Assembly: GCF_000372725.1 (NCBI RefSeq)
Contig: NW_005200417.1
Coordinates: 108,141 to 172,140 of the forward strand
Length of the DNA: 64,000 nt
Reading direction: 5' to 3'
Source of the DNA: Emiliania huxleyi CCMP1516
Taxonomy: Eukaryota > Haptophyta > Isochrysidales > Noelaerhabdaceae
The position numbers and the translations under genes were made by a program. Each line of letters opens with the position of its first letter. Positions within the stretch are counted from its first letter, which is position 1. The notes under the pieces were generated by a model. That model had not been told where the DNA came from. It saw only the letters and a program-made list of their open reading frames with translations, and did not search any database. Positions 10,307 to 19,165 of this stretch are shown in pieces.

Positions 10307-11113
10307 ATGCCCGACTCGCCCGCGCGCGTCCTCGTCGTCTACGGCTCCGAGGGCGGCAACGCGCGCCGCGCCATCACAAAGTGCGTCCGCGCGTGGGAGC
10401 GGGAGTGCGACGGCAGCTACGCCGTCGAGCGCGTCGTGGCGGGTTGCGAGCTCGACTGCCCCGTGGATGAGCTCGCCTCGCGCTACGAGGTGCTCATCGT
10501 CGCAACCTCGTCCTTTGGCGAGGGCGACCCGCCGGAGAACTACCTCCCCTTCCTGCTCGGCCTGCTGCGCGCAAAGGAGGCGGCGGCCCGAGGCGGCGGC
10601 GGCGGCGGCCCGCCGCTGCGGGGCCTGCAGCACGCCGTCCTCGGGTTTGGGCAGTCCGTCTTCGCGACGTACCAGAACTGCCCGCGCTGGACCGACAAGC
10701 TGCTTGGCGAGCTCGGGTCGCGCCGCTTCGTCCGGCGGGTCGAGGCGGAGGAGGCGCTGCCGCCGCTGCGCGCGCCCCTTGCTCACGTCTTGCCCTCTCC
10801 GCCTCAGGTCGAGGTGGACGAGGCGAACGACGAGGCGCCGGCGGACGAGGGCGGCGACTACTTCGGCTCGGGCGGCGCGGGGAGCGTTCGCGACGTGGGC
10901 GCGCTGCCCGAGGGGGCGCTCGACCCGGACGCCGGCCTCGAGCGGCGGCGCGGCGTCGACCGCTTCCGGTTCGAGGTGCAGTGGGCGCTGACGCACGCGC
11001 GGGACACGGCGGGCGAGCCTCCTGTCTGCGGCTGGGGGTCGCCCGGCTCGGAGCTGACTGAGAGGTGCGAGGCGGAACTGCTCGAGGCGGCCGCACTCCT
11101 CCGCGCACGGTGA
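10307..11113 (+). CDS. Flavodoxin-domain protein
   Basis: Predicted FMN-binding flavodoxin-like domain, as found at the N-terminus of diflavin reductases but here free-standing. The phosphate-binding loop VVYGSEGGNARRA lies near residue 10, the isoalloxazine-contact loop ATSSFGEGDPPENY near 65, and AVLGFGQSVFATYQNCPR near 110 corresponds to the AVLGLGNSxY region. The ATG at 10307 gives a compact N-terminus. A 69-nt GT-AG intron is inferred at 10739-10807. Its start (GTCGAGGCGGAGGAGGCG) nearly repeats the next exon's start. It is stop-free and a multiple of three, so unspliced reading stays open (268 versus 245 residues). The acidic C-terminal third is not recognised. The reductase partner is unknown. 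Confidence 0.75.
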   Translation: MPDSPARVLVVYGSEGGNARRAITKCVRAWERECDGSYAVERVVAGCELDCPVDELASRYEVLIVATSSFGEGDPPENYLPFLLGLLRAKEAAARGGGGGGPPLRGLQHAVLGFGQSVFATYQNCPRWTDKLLGELGSRRFVRRVEAEEALPPLRAPLAHVLPSPPQVEVDEANDEAPADEGGDYFGSGGAGSVRDVGALPEGALDPDAGLERRRGVDRFRFEVQWALTHARDTAGEPPVCGWGSPGSELTERCEAELLEAAALLRAR

Positions 11114-11233
11114 GAGGAAGGAGGAGCCAGTGCGTGAAGGGGCCCGCGTTGACTGCAGGCGCGGCCCGAGGTCGTCCGCGACAGGGCCCTCCTCGCCGGC
11201 CCTCTCCTTCGGCTCCTCCTCGCGGGCGCGGCG

Positions 11234-11271
<38 letters not shown>

Positions 11272-12247
11272 GTACGAGCTGCGGCTCGCGTGGTGAGAGG
11301 CTTGCGCAGGCGGCACGCACTCCTCGCCCTCCGGCACTGAGAGCGAGCGTGGCGGTGCGAGCGCGTCCGCGGGCACGACTGAGACAGTGCCCGCCTTCGC
11401 CGTCGCTTCCCTAGCTTCCGAATCCGAAGGTCTCGTGTGTGCACTCAGTTCTCTCTCTTGCATGAGGACGAGGTCACTGCACGCGTGCGAGTCTGTGGTG
11501 GGATCCATGCGCATGATTGATGTCTCCGATGTGGCGCATATTGCATGCACGACCTGATGTCAGGGTGTCGGCCATTATCTACAAAACGAACATCTCTTCT
11601 GTTTGTTTTCTTTTGCCCGGGCCCGTCAGTTGGCCGTTGCGCTTTTTGCCCGGCCGCTCTTTTTTGCGTTCTCTGGCCTTTCTGTTTTTTCTGCTCCGAT
11701 TGGTCGCGACTGGTGATGAGTGTTATAAGCTGAGGTCAACGCCGGGTGCGGGTAAATCTCGGCACGGATCGGCACGTGTGGTAGCGTGCGATGAGGCCTT
11801 GCCAGCTCCTGGTGGTGCCCTCAAGATCGCCGCGCGCATTGGCCGCTCCGCCGACGTTGTGAATGACCCCTCCGGGGAGATCGTTCACACCTCGAAAAAC
11901 CACAGAAACCAGAGTGTCTGGACCGATATATTCCCATGGCCCGGATGTTTTTAGTTTTATGTGGGATGTGTCGAAAAAGCAGAATACAGAGCTCCTCGTC
12001 CTATATATAAGTCAGTATCAGACGGTTTCTTCATTCTTGATAGCTGTAAGCTGATATGCCAGGGCGCAGGGGCAGGGCGAAGAGAGCCTGGTATCTCAGT
12101 ATGTTATATCCTAATGATATAACATAGTAGGATCTGGTTTGTGCATACCTCAGAGTATATCACACCGCGCGCTCGACACCGATTGCTGATATGGCAATCG
12201 AATCGTGGCGATCACAAGAATCACATTACATCGCATTCTCGCATTTG
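11114..12247. other. Intergenic, no gene seen
   Basis: A (GCC)n microsatellite spans about 11231-11272. A short inverted repeat GTTATATC...GATATAAC lies at about 12099-12123. It separates the convergent ends of the flavodoxin and fucosyltransferase genes. Confidence 0.5.
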
Positions 12248-13612
12248 TCACCCAACGGGCTCCACATTCACACACTTTGTGCGGTGCACCAGCGCCGCCT
12301 CAGCCGAGAAGCTCGACTCGCGACTCCGCACAATCACGTCGGCGCGCGCCAGCAGCACCCACTCGGCGACCGCCCTCTGCACGCCTCTCAAGTCGCGCTC
12401 CTCGCGTCCCTCGCCTGCAGAGCCGTCGCCGCCAACCCCGTCCCCGTCGCCAACCCCGCCCCCGTCGCCGCCGCCGTGCCGCCCCTGCGGCACCTCGATG
12501 ACGGCGTGGCTGCCGCCGACGCGGCCGCGAAGCTGCCTCCGCGCCCGGCTGCACGAGGGCGGGTGGGGGGTGGGGCAAGCTGGGCGAGGGGAGAGGAGAG
12601 GACGGAGCGGGAGAGGACTCGGAGCGGGAGGGCGAGAGGGCGGGAGGCGGGAGAGCGCGCGCCGCTGGTCCGACGCCACGAAGAAAGCCGTCTGCTTCCC
12701 GGCGGCGGCGGCGCGTGCGGCGGCGTCGAGCATCGCCGCCGCGAACTTGTCGACGTACGCGTCGTCGTGCGCCGACGGCGCCGAGTTGAAGAAGCCGTTG
12801 ACCTGTCGGCCGGGAGAGGCGGCTCACGCGGCCTCCCTCCTCCCGCCTGCGCGGGGGGGGGGAGCGAGAGCCGCCGCGTCGAGCGCGTCGCCCTGGCGCA
12901 CGTGCACGCCGACGAGCTGCAGCCCGGCGCCGGCCGCCGCCGCCGCCGCGCGCGCGGCGTCGATGCGGGCGAGGGCGGGGGCGAGGAAGGCGCTCACTCC
13001 GGCCGACGGGACGAGGGCGCGGTAAAAGGCTGCCCTCTTGCCCGCGTCGAGCCGCATCTCGTACCTACAGCACGCACGCCGCGGCCGCCTCGACACGCGG
13101 GTGCGCCTCGCGCGCGCGCGCCCAGAGCCGCCGCCGCACGTGTTTGCCCGCTCCTCCTTTGCGTCGGGCGACCATGTCGGCGGCGGGCGACAGAGCTGCT
13201 TGCCTCGCAGCGTCGCCGGGAGAGACGCGCCGGCGAGCACGACGACAGGCGCCGGGTCGTCGGGCAGGTGGCGGAGGTGCGACGCGTAGAGGCAGCACCG
13301 GTTGCCCAGCGGCTCGTACCGAGAGAGCACGCCGCGCTCGCTCGCGCACGCCGACGCCGCGATCGCCGTCAGCGAGTTGACGCGGAGCGAGCCGACGCCT
13401 CCCAGCAGGTCGCGCTCGAAGAGGTCCTCAAGACTGGCGCCGCACGACTCGCTGATCTCCCAGCGGACGTGGAGTCGCCGGCCAACCTCGGCCGCGAGCC
13501 AGACGGCGCTCGCGATCGACCTGATGCGGTTGCCAAAGCCGTGGCGCGTGTGGACCACGAGAGCTTCGCCGCCGCCGTCGGCCGGCGGTGGCAGCGTGGG
13601 CGTCTCTCGCAT
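12248..13612 (-). CDS. Fucosyltransferase-like glycosyltransferase
   Basis: Minus-strand enzyme with the hallmarks of the fucosyltransferase/NodZ group of GT-B glycosyltransferases. It has HTRHGFGNRIRSIASAVWLA near the N-terminus (the G-x-GNR-x-R nucleotide-sugar motif), LVGVHVRQGD in the middle (the basic HVRxxD motif), FFVASD further on and RSRESSFSAEAALVH at the C-terminus. Exons are about 13612-13215, 13064-12875, 12802-12660 and 12535-12248. The 12803-12874 intron has a GC donor and an acceptor before VNGFFNSAPSAHDD; its length would be 72 nt. The first and last junctions are not fixed to the base. No signal peptide is obvious. The sugar specificity is inferred from family only. Confidence 0.7.
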
Positions 13613-14216
13613 GGATGTAGCTACCGGCTAAGCACTTAGCGCGGTGCGAGAGGCTAAAGGCCGCAGCGATTGCCTCCAGGATGTTGCACCAGCGACTGGC
13701 GGTCGCGAGTACTGGCGGTCACGAGTACTGGCGGTCGCAGTCCCCGCTCGCGGCCGGGCTGCAAGGTTGGGTAGAATTCTTTAGAAACGCGAGATTCATG
13801 GAGTGGCCACCGGCCCTAATGCAGGCTGGTGCACGAGTCTCGCGTCGCAGCGCCTTGCACTGTCGTCAACATACGCTTGCACCTTGCAGAAGGAACAGGT
13901 ACTGCGTACTGGGCTACTGGCGCCCGTGTCGGAGCACTTGGTTGGGGGTGGGTGGGGAGAGAGAGAGGTGGAGCAGGGGGTGGAGGAGGAACTTGGGGTG
14001 GAAAAAGTGCTCCTCCGGGAATGACGGAATGTACGTAAGAGCTACTGAGAGAGTGAGAGAGAGAGCGCGCGTAGGGCCTTCAGGGGCCTAGGTAACACCA
14101 GAACACACCCCTCTCCCTTTTCTCCCAGTAAGCTAAAAGTACGTACAGCGGCGCCCGTGTTTAGTTGAAGGCGGGTAGAATGCGAATTTTCGACGTAGTA
14201 TCTTGCAACAGAATAG
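13613..14216. promoter_or_regulatory. Divergent intergenic region
   Basis: It separates the fucosyltransferase (minus) from the cupredoxin (plus). It holds a 17-bp unit (GCGAGTACTGGCGGTC-like) repeated three times near 13690-13745. No core promoter element could be assigned. Confidence 0.35.
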
Positions 14217-14915
14217 ATGCCCTCGGACGCCGAGCAGGGGGGCGCAACGCTGGAGGAGGGCGCTACAAAGAAAAGCGGTTCGTCCAAGTGGGCGGTGCCT
14301 CTCATCGTCGTGGGCGTACTCGCTGCTCTGGGCCTCGGGTTGGGCCTCGGGTTGGGGTTGGGCCTGAAGAGCGGCGGTGACGATGACGACGCACACGGCG
14401 CAGCCACGCCTACAGGCATGGCTCACGACGACGACGGGCACGACCATGACCACAGCACTGACCATGCCGGCGAGGAGCACATTATCGACGAGGGCCAGAC
14501 GACTGTCGCTTGGACCGCCGGCTTTGACGAGGAGGCAAAGCGAACTCTTGGCGGGTTCCACGCCGGTGACAAGCTGGTCTTCACCTGGGACGAGTGCTGC
14601 CACAACGTGGTGCTGATGCCTGACAAGGCGGCGATGGATGCGTGCGACTTCACCAATGCTCAAGTGCTCGCCGGCGAAGACGAGTCCGGGTACAGCTACA
14701 GCTTCCCCGAGGGCGCGTCCGCTGTCTACTTTTCGTGCAGCATCGGTCTTCACTGCCAGAATGGCCAGGTGCTGGCGGTCGCTGCGCACACGGGCGACGA
14801 TCCACATGGTTCTGAGGACCTCCATTCCGGTCATGAACCAGAGGAGGACGATCACTCTGAAGGGGATGGCCACGACCATGACCACGGAGGCAGCGGCTAC
14901 GGCCGCAAGCTCTGA
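14217..14915 (+). CDS. Membrane-anchored cupredoxin with His/Asp-rich arms
   Basis: Single-exon, 232-residue protein. One transmembrane helix spans about residues 25-50 (WAVPLIVVGVLAALGLG...). Next comes an Asp/His-rich arm (55-88, including HDDDGHDHDHSTDH), then a type-1 copper domain (about 93-192), then a second His/Asp/Glu-rich tail (HSEGDGHDHDHGG). Copper ligands can be read off as His129 (CCHNV), Cys174, His179 and Gln184 in YFSCSIGLHCQNGQ. The C-x4-H-x4-Q spacing matches phytocyanins of the stellacyanin type, where Gln replaces Met. Cys143 and Cys180 are placed for the conserved disulfide. The His-rich arms suggest metal gathering or transfer at a membrane face; substrate and compartment are unknown. 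Confidence 0.82.
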   Translation: MPSDAEQGGATLEEGATKKSGSSKWAVPLIVVGVLAALGLGLGLGLGLGLKSGGDDDDAHGAATPTGMAHDDDGHDHDHSTDHAGEEHIIDEGQTTVAWTAGFDEEAKRTLGGFHAGDKLVFTWDECCHNVVLMPDKAAMDACDFTNAQVLAGEDESGYSYSFPEGASAVYFSCSIGLHCQNGQVLAVAAHTGDDPHGSEDLHSGHEPEEDDHSEGDGHDHDHGGSGYGRKL

Positions 14916-14951
14916 GCACGACGAAAGACATACTGTAGGTGATCTGTGTTC

Positions 14952-14996
14952 AGACAGCACTGTAGATCCCTGGGCGAGGGTGGTGGAGAGGGCGGT
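14952..14996. repeat. Dispersed repeat (inverted copy of 7392-7432)
   Basis: Contains AGATCCCTGGGCGAGGGTGG, the reverse complement of the block at 7401-7420. Confidence 0.7.
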
Positions 14997-15137
14997 ATAT
15001 GGGCGGAGCAACCACCTCCTCCCGACGTGTCGGCAGGCAGGATGTCATCCCCCGTGATCCAGACCGCCCGTTGGAGGCAGGCCGCTCACACTGGAGGCGT
15101 GCACGTCTTCCTGTTATCCAAAGAGCCAAGTGGGTGG

Positions 15138-15667
15138 AAAAAAGTAAACAGACAACCCAAGGGAGCCAGTGGAAAAAGAAAGAAAGAAACCATACAACCC
15201 AAGGGAGGGATGGGAGAACGGCACGCCGCCACCACACAGGGATTTTTTAAGGAGAGGAGTGTGATGCGCTAGCCGTCGCCCACCCTGGGGAGTCTGCCTC
15301 TTCGTATCTCTTTTCGCAGTCTCTCGCCGCTTCTCGCTGCAACCTTCATGCCACCTCGCGGCCGTCCCACTCTCGCCGTTCTCTCCCTTGTCACTTCCTC
15401 CTCTCTGTCGCGTCGTTCTCTTCTGCCTCGTCCTGCGGCGCCGCCGCCTGCCGGTCCCTTGTTCTCGCGGCTTCTTTCGCCTTTCGGCGTAACTCCGTCC
15501 TCCTCGCGGCGTATCCTGGCCCCTCAAGTCTATCGAGCTCCCCTCGCGCAAGGACCACATTTCTGACTCCCACTCCGATCATTTGCCTACAGGTCATGTT
15601 GTTGCTCAGGTCCACTCTCTCTTCGAACACTCGTGCCTCTACGGATGATGCCGGCGCTGGGGTCCCC
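15138..15667 (-). mobile_element. 5'-truncated LINE copy with 9-bp target duplication
   Basis: The minus strand carries the same C-terminal coding region and 3' untranslated region as the 26.3 kb copy. It begins inside the coding part (at GTPAPASSVEARVFEERVDL) and ends in an A-rich, (GAAA)n-containing tail on the plus strand. AGTGGGTGG occurs at 15129-15137 and again at 15668-15676, a good target-site duplication. The tail region contains a second partial copy of the ACAACCCAAGGGAG end. Confidence 0.8.
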
Positions 15668-15811
15668 AGTGGGTGGCAGACTGGCATCTCGCGTGCATTT
15701 TTTATTTTCCCTGGGGCATGCCCTGATTGCACATGGTTGAGCGATCAGCGTCGCAGCGCCTTCACGACCTGTCGTTGACAGCCCATTAGCTGACGGGCTG
15801 TGCTCATTTGC

Positions 15812-18313
15812 ATGGCGCCTTGCACTGTCGTCGACAAGCGCGCAGCTGACGGCGACGAGGCGGCGGCGGCCGCCGCCGCTCTCTCTCTGATTCACAGGCA
15901 TCGCGCGCTCGCCAAGACCGTCCGCAACTCGGACTGGCTGTCGCTGCTCCGCCGTCTGAAAGCCAGTGGCCGCTTTCGAACCTCGGCCAGCCTCCTGCCG
16001 CCATCAGGACACATGCACCTCTATGGCCGCGTCCGCCCGGGCGCCGTCGGCTTGATCTTCGACGGCGGTGCGAGAACGACCCTTTCTCTGGGTCGAAACG
16101 CTCCTGGTTCCGGAGCCTGCTCGGAGCCTTGATTAGGTGCGGTCGACCTGCAGCACGCCCTCTGCTGGCCGTCGGGCGTCTTCGCCAAGACGGAGCACCA
16201 CCTTCATGTCGGCGCCGACGGCACCGTCACGCTGAGCGGTCCATGCCGGCTACGCCTCTCCTCCCTCGAAGGGCTCCGCGCCGCCAACGAGGAGGCGGAC
16301 CGCAGGCACGCCGTGTGGCAGCACGCTGGTGGCGAGCGGCCGGAGCCCTCGCTGTACAACGAGGTGTCCGTCGAGCTGAGCGGGAAGGACGTCGCCGCCA
16401 TCTTTGTTCGCTCGCACGAGGAGCGGCACCTGGTGCTGGCTCTGGGCCTGCGCTCCCTCTTCCGGCACCTCTTCTGCGGCAGGCCCCTGCCGCTGCTGCG
16501 CATCACGCCCGAGGGAGGCGCGTGCGTCGTGGCGCACGACGAGCAGCTCGCCCTGCTGAGCGCAGCGTGCGCGCCGGGAGGGCTGCCGTGGGCGTGCGAC
16601 GCGTCGGGCGTCGCCCCGCGGCTGCCCATCGACGCGAGCGACTTCCCGGAGCTGCAGCCGCAACAGCGGCTCGCGCTGCACGCTTCGCTCGGCCTCACGC
16701 ACGCGTCGCTGCGCGCCTCGCTCGCAGAGGCGCTCTCGCGCCCCGCCAGCGACCAGCCCGCGGCGCTGGCGCCCCTCCTCGCCAGCTGCCTCGTCGCCGC
16801 CGCCAGCTCCGGCAACGTCGCCTCGGCGCGCGAGATTGTCCGTGTGTCTGCGCCGCTGCTGCTGGCGTCCGTCGCGCCCCCGCCAGCGACAGCTGCCACC
16901 GCCCCCGTCCCAGCCCCCGTCCCAGCGTCGGCCCCCGCCCCCGCCGGCCGGCCCGCGAGCTGCTCCCACCCCGGCAGCTGCCCGCCCCTTGCGGAGCCCC
17001 TCTTGCCGCCGCAGCCGCTCGCGCCGTCCAACGCCTACGCTGAGTGGTCCGGGGGCGGCTCCTCCGCCCTCGAGTCGGTCGGCTCGCTCCAGCGCGCGTG
17101 CGCCACGGCTCGCTCGGACGCGATGCTCGTCCCGCTCGGAGCTCAGATCACGCTCGCCGAGTTCGTCTCGGGCGGGACGGCGAGGCGGCCCTCCGCCCAC
17201 GAGCCCTCTCCGAGCTGCCGAGCAAGTTTCGCGGAGCCTGCATGCAGGCGAGGCGGCTCGACGGCGCGTGCGAGTGGATCGAAGAGTGGCTCCGCCGATC
17301 CGAGGCGGACGCGGCGTGCCCGTCGCCCGCCTCGCTCGCCTTCCGGTTCGCGTCGTGGCTCGAGGCGAGGCGCGTCGACGGCAACTCCGACTGGCTCTCC
17401 CTCCTCTCGCTTCGTGTGCCCTCTCGGAACCCTCTCGGAACTTTCTCGGAACCTTCCCCGCAGGCTCTCCTTCCTCACGGGCCGCGCGCTGCGCAACCGG
17501 CGCCACTTCCTGAGCCAGCTCTACGCGCTCCGCCGCAGCGCGAGCGACGGCCAGGCGTACGTCGCGCAGCTCTTCGCGATCACCTCGCGGCTGCGCCAGC
17601 CGTGCTTGCGGCTGCGCATCCTGCAGCAGGCGCTCGGCCTCGACGAGTCTGATTGATTAATTAATTAATTAATGGATCAGTTTAATTAATTAATTAATTA
17701 GGTGCTCGGCCTCGACGAGTTTAATTGATTAATTAATGAATGAATGGATCAGTTTAATTAATTAGTCAATCAGGTGCTCGGCCTCGACGAGCGCTTCTCG
17801 CGCGACATCGTCCACGGCGTGATCTGCCTCGCGTGCGACGTGGTGGAGAGCATGGCCACGCGGGCGCCGAGTCGCGAGCCGAGGCCGCACAGCCCGCCCG
17901 GCGAGGTCGAGCCTCCGGGCGCGGGCGGCGCGGCTCGCGTGTCCGCGCGCAAGGCGACCATCGGCTTCCTCCTCTCGCTGGACTGACCTCCCAACCCCAA
18001 CCCGAACCCTGACCCTGACCCTAAGGCGACCATCGGCCTCCTCCTCTCGCTCGACGACTTTGACGAGGCGACGCGCCTCGAGGCGGACGCGCTCTTCTTC
18101 CCTGGGCCAGGAAGCCCGCGCCCCAGGCCGAGCGACCCGGTCGGCGAGAGCGAGCGTCGGAGCAGGGTGGAGCACTTCTACAGGCGCGGTGGCGTGCTGC
18201 GCTCTGCCCACCACTCTGCAAAACTGCCCGCCACCGCTCAACGACCCCTTCATCGATCCGCTAGGGATGGCTCGGCTCCTGTCCTCGTCGGCACGGCTAC
18301 CTCGCCCTCGTGA
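15812..18313 (+). CDS. Orphan 692-residue protein, six exons
   Basis: Not recognised, but the model closes in frame. Exons are 15812-16067, 16137-17179, 17248-17393, 17464-17629, 17774-17953 and 18026-18313. The first intron is GT-AG and the other four are GC-AG. The protein has an Ala-rich N-terminus, a globular part (about residues 60-330) containing HMHLYGRVRPGAVGLIFDGG, a Pro/Ala linker (about 345-405) and a helical C-terminal part. The motif NSDWLS occurs twice (NSDWLSLL near residue 43, NSDWLSFL in exon 3-4), perhaps a remnant internal repeat. No signal peptide or membrane helix is seen. In introns 2 to 5 the start of the intron copies the start of the next exon over 12-26 bases, which fixes the splice junctions. 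Confidence 0.75.
17630..17773 (+). repeat. Intron made of two tandem 72-bp units
   Basis: Units 17630-17701 and 17702-17773 are each 72 bp. Each starts G[CT]GCTCGGCCTCGACGAG, continues in (AATT)n-rich filler and ends in AG. The next exon begins with the same GTGCTCGGCCTCGACGAG. The internal AG|GT at 17701/17702 could act as an alternative acceptor or donor. Confidence 0.9.
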
Positions 18314-19165
18314 CGATCCTACGCGCTCGCTCCGCATGACATGGATACGGCCCGCGCACACGACCTCACGACGGCTCTTGGTCCGTCTTGCATATGGCAT
18401 GTGGCTTTATCAGCGGCCGCTCGGCCGCTGTGCATGTAAACCTTACAATGTGGAGCGCTGCAGCACACTGCTTCGGTGGGGCTCTATACCGGGTGTAAGA
18501 ATTTAATACCGGGGATGTGGATACTCGTATGATAGTGCGGAGGATTTCTCGGTTTTCGCACACTTCTCCGTTCTCGCAGCCCTGGAGGTGGAGCCTGGTC
18601 GCTCACGTGGTCCCTGGGGGAGCTCTGGGTGATGTACGTCCCAGTACTTTTTTGGGTATAGAGGGTTGCGGCGAGCGCAGTAACAGCTCCCAAGTATTCA
18701 TCGATCACCAAAATCGAATATGCTATTGTTTTGACAGGTAGGCCCTAGGATGCTAGAGCCGTAGGTGTGAGACTCAGGTGTATTATGGTTCTTTATGATG
18801 TACGAGGCCTCTCATACGGGGTGTGGACCGTGAGTGAGCACAAGTACAAGTGACTGAGGGCCAGTGAGGGCGAGCCCATCGCTGTCACAGCTGTGGCAGC
18901 CGCACACAGTAGGCTGTGCCAACTGTGCAGAACGTGTGAGCAGCAGAGGAGCTGCTCTCCAGGCTTCTGTCGCAAAGAGCTGCATGCCACCGAAGGCGCT
19001 GTCGAGGTTCGCCGAGTGCGGCGCAGGTTGAGGGACACCGTCACCGACGAGCGCGTTGGAGTATTCACTCCGCCCTCCGGACAAAGACCGCTGCACAGCG
19101 GACGGTACGGGCCGTGCAGCGGTCATAGCGGCGAGGCGCGGAGTCTAGTCCTCGCCATGCGCCCC
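18314..19165. other. Convergent intergenic region, no gene seen
   Basis: Between the 3' ends of the orphan gene and the SNF2 gene. AT content is higher around 18490-18740. No repeat family or gene was recognised. Confidence 0.4.

Noticed and set aside
12099-12123. Inverted repeat GTTATATC...GATATAAC as a terminator
   Set aside because: A short AT-rich hairpin without further context; nuclear genes do not use such terminators.
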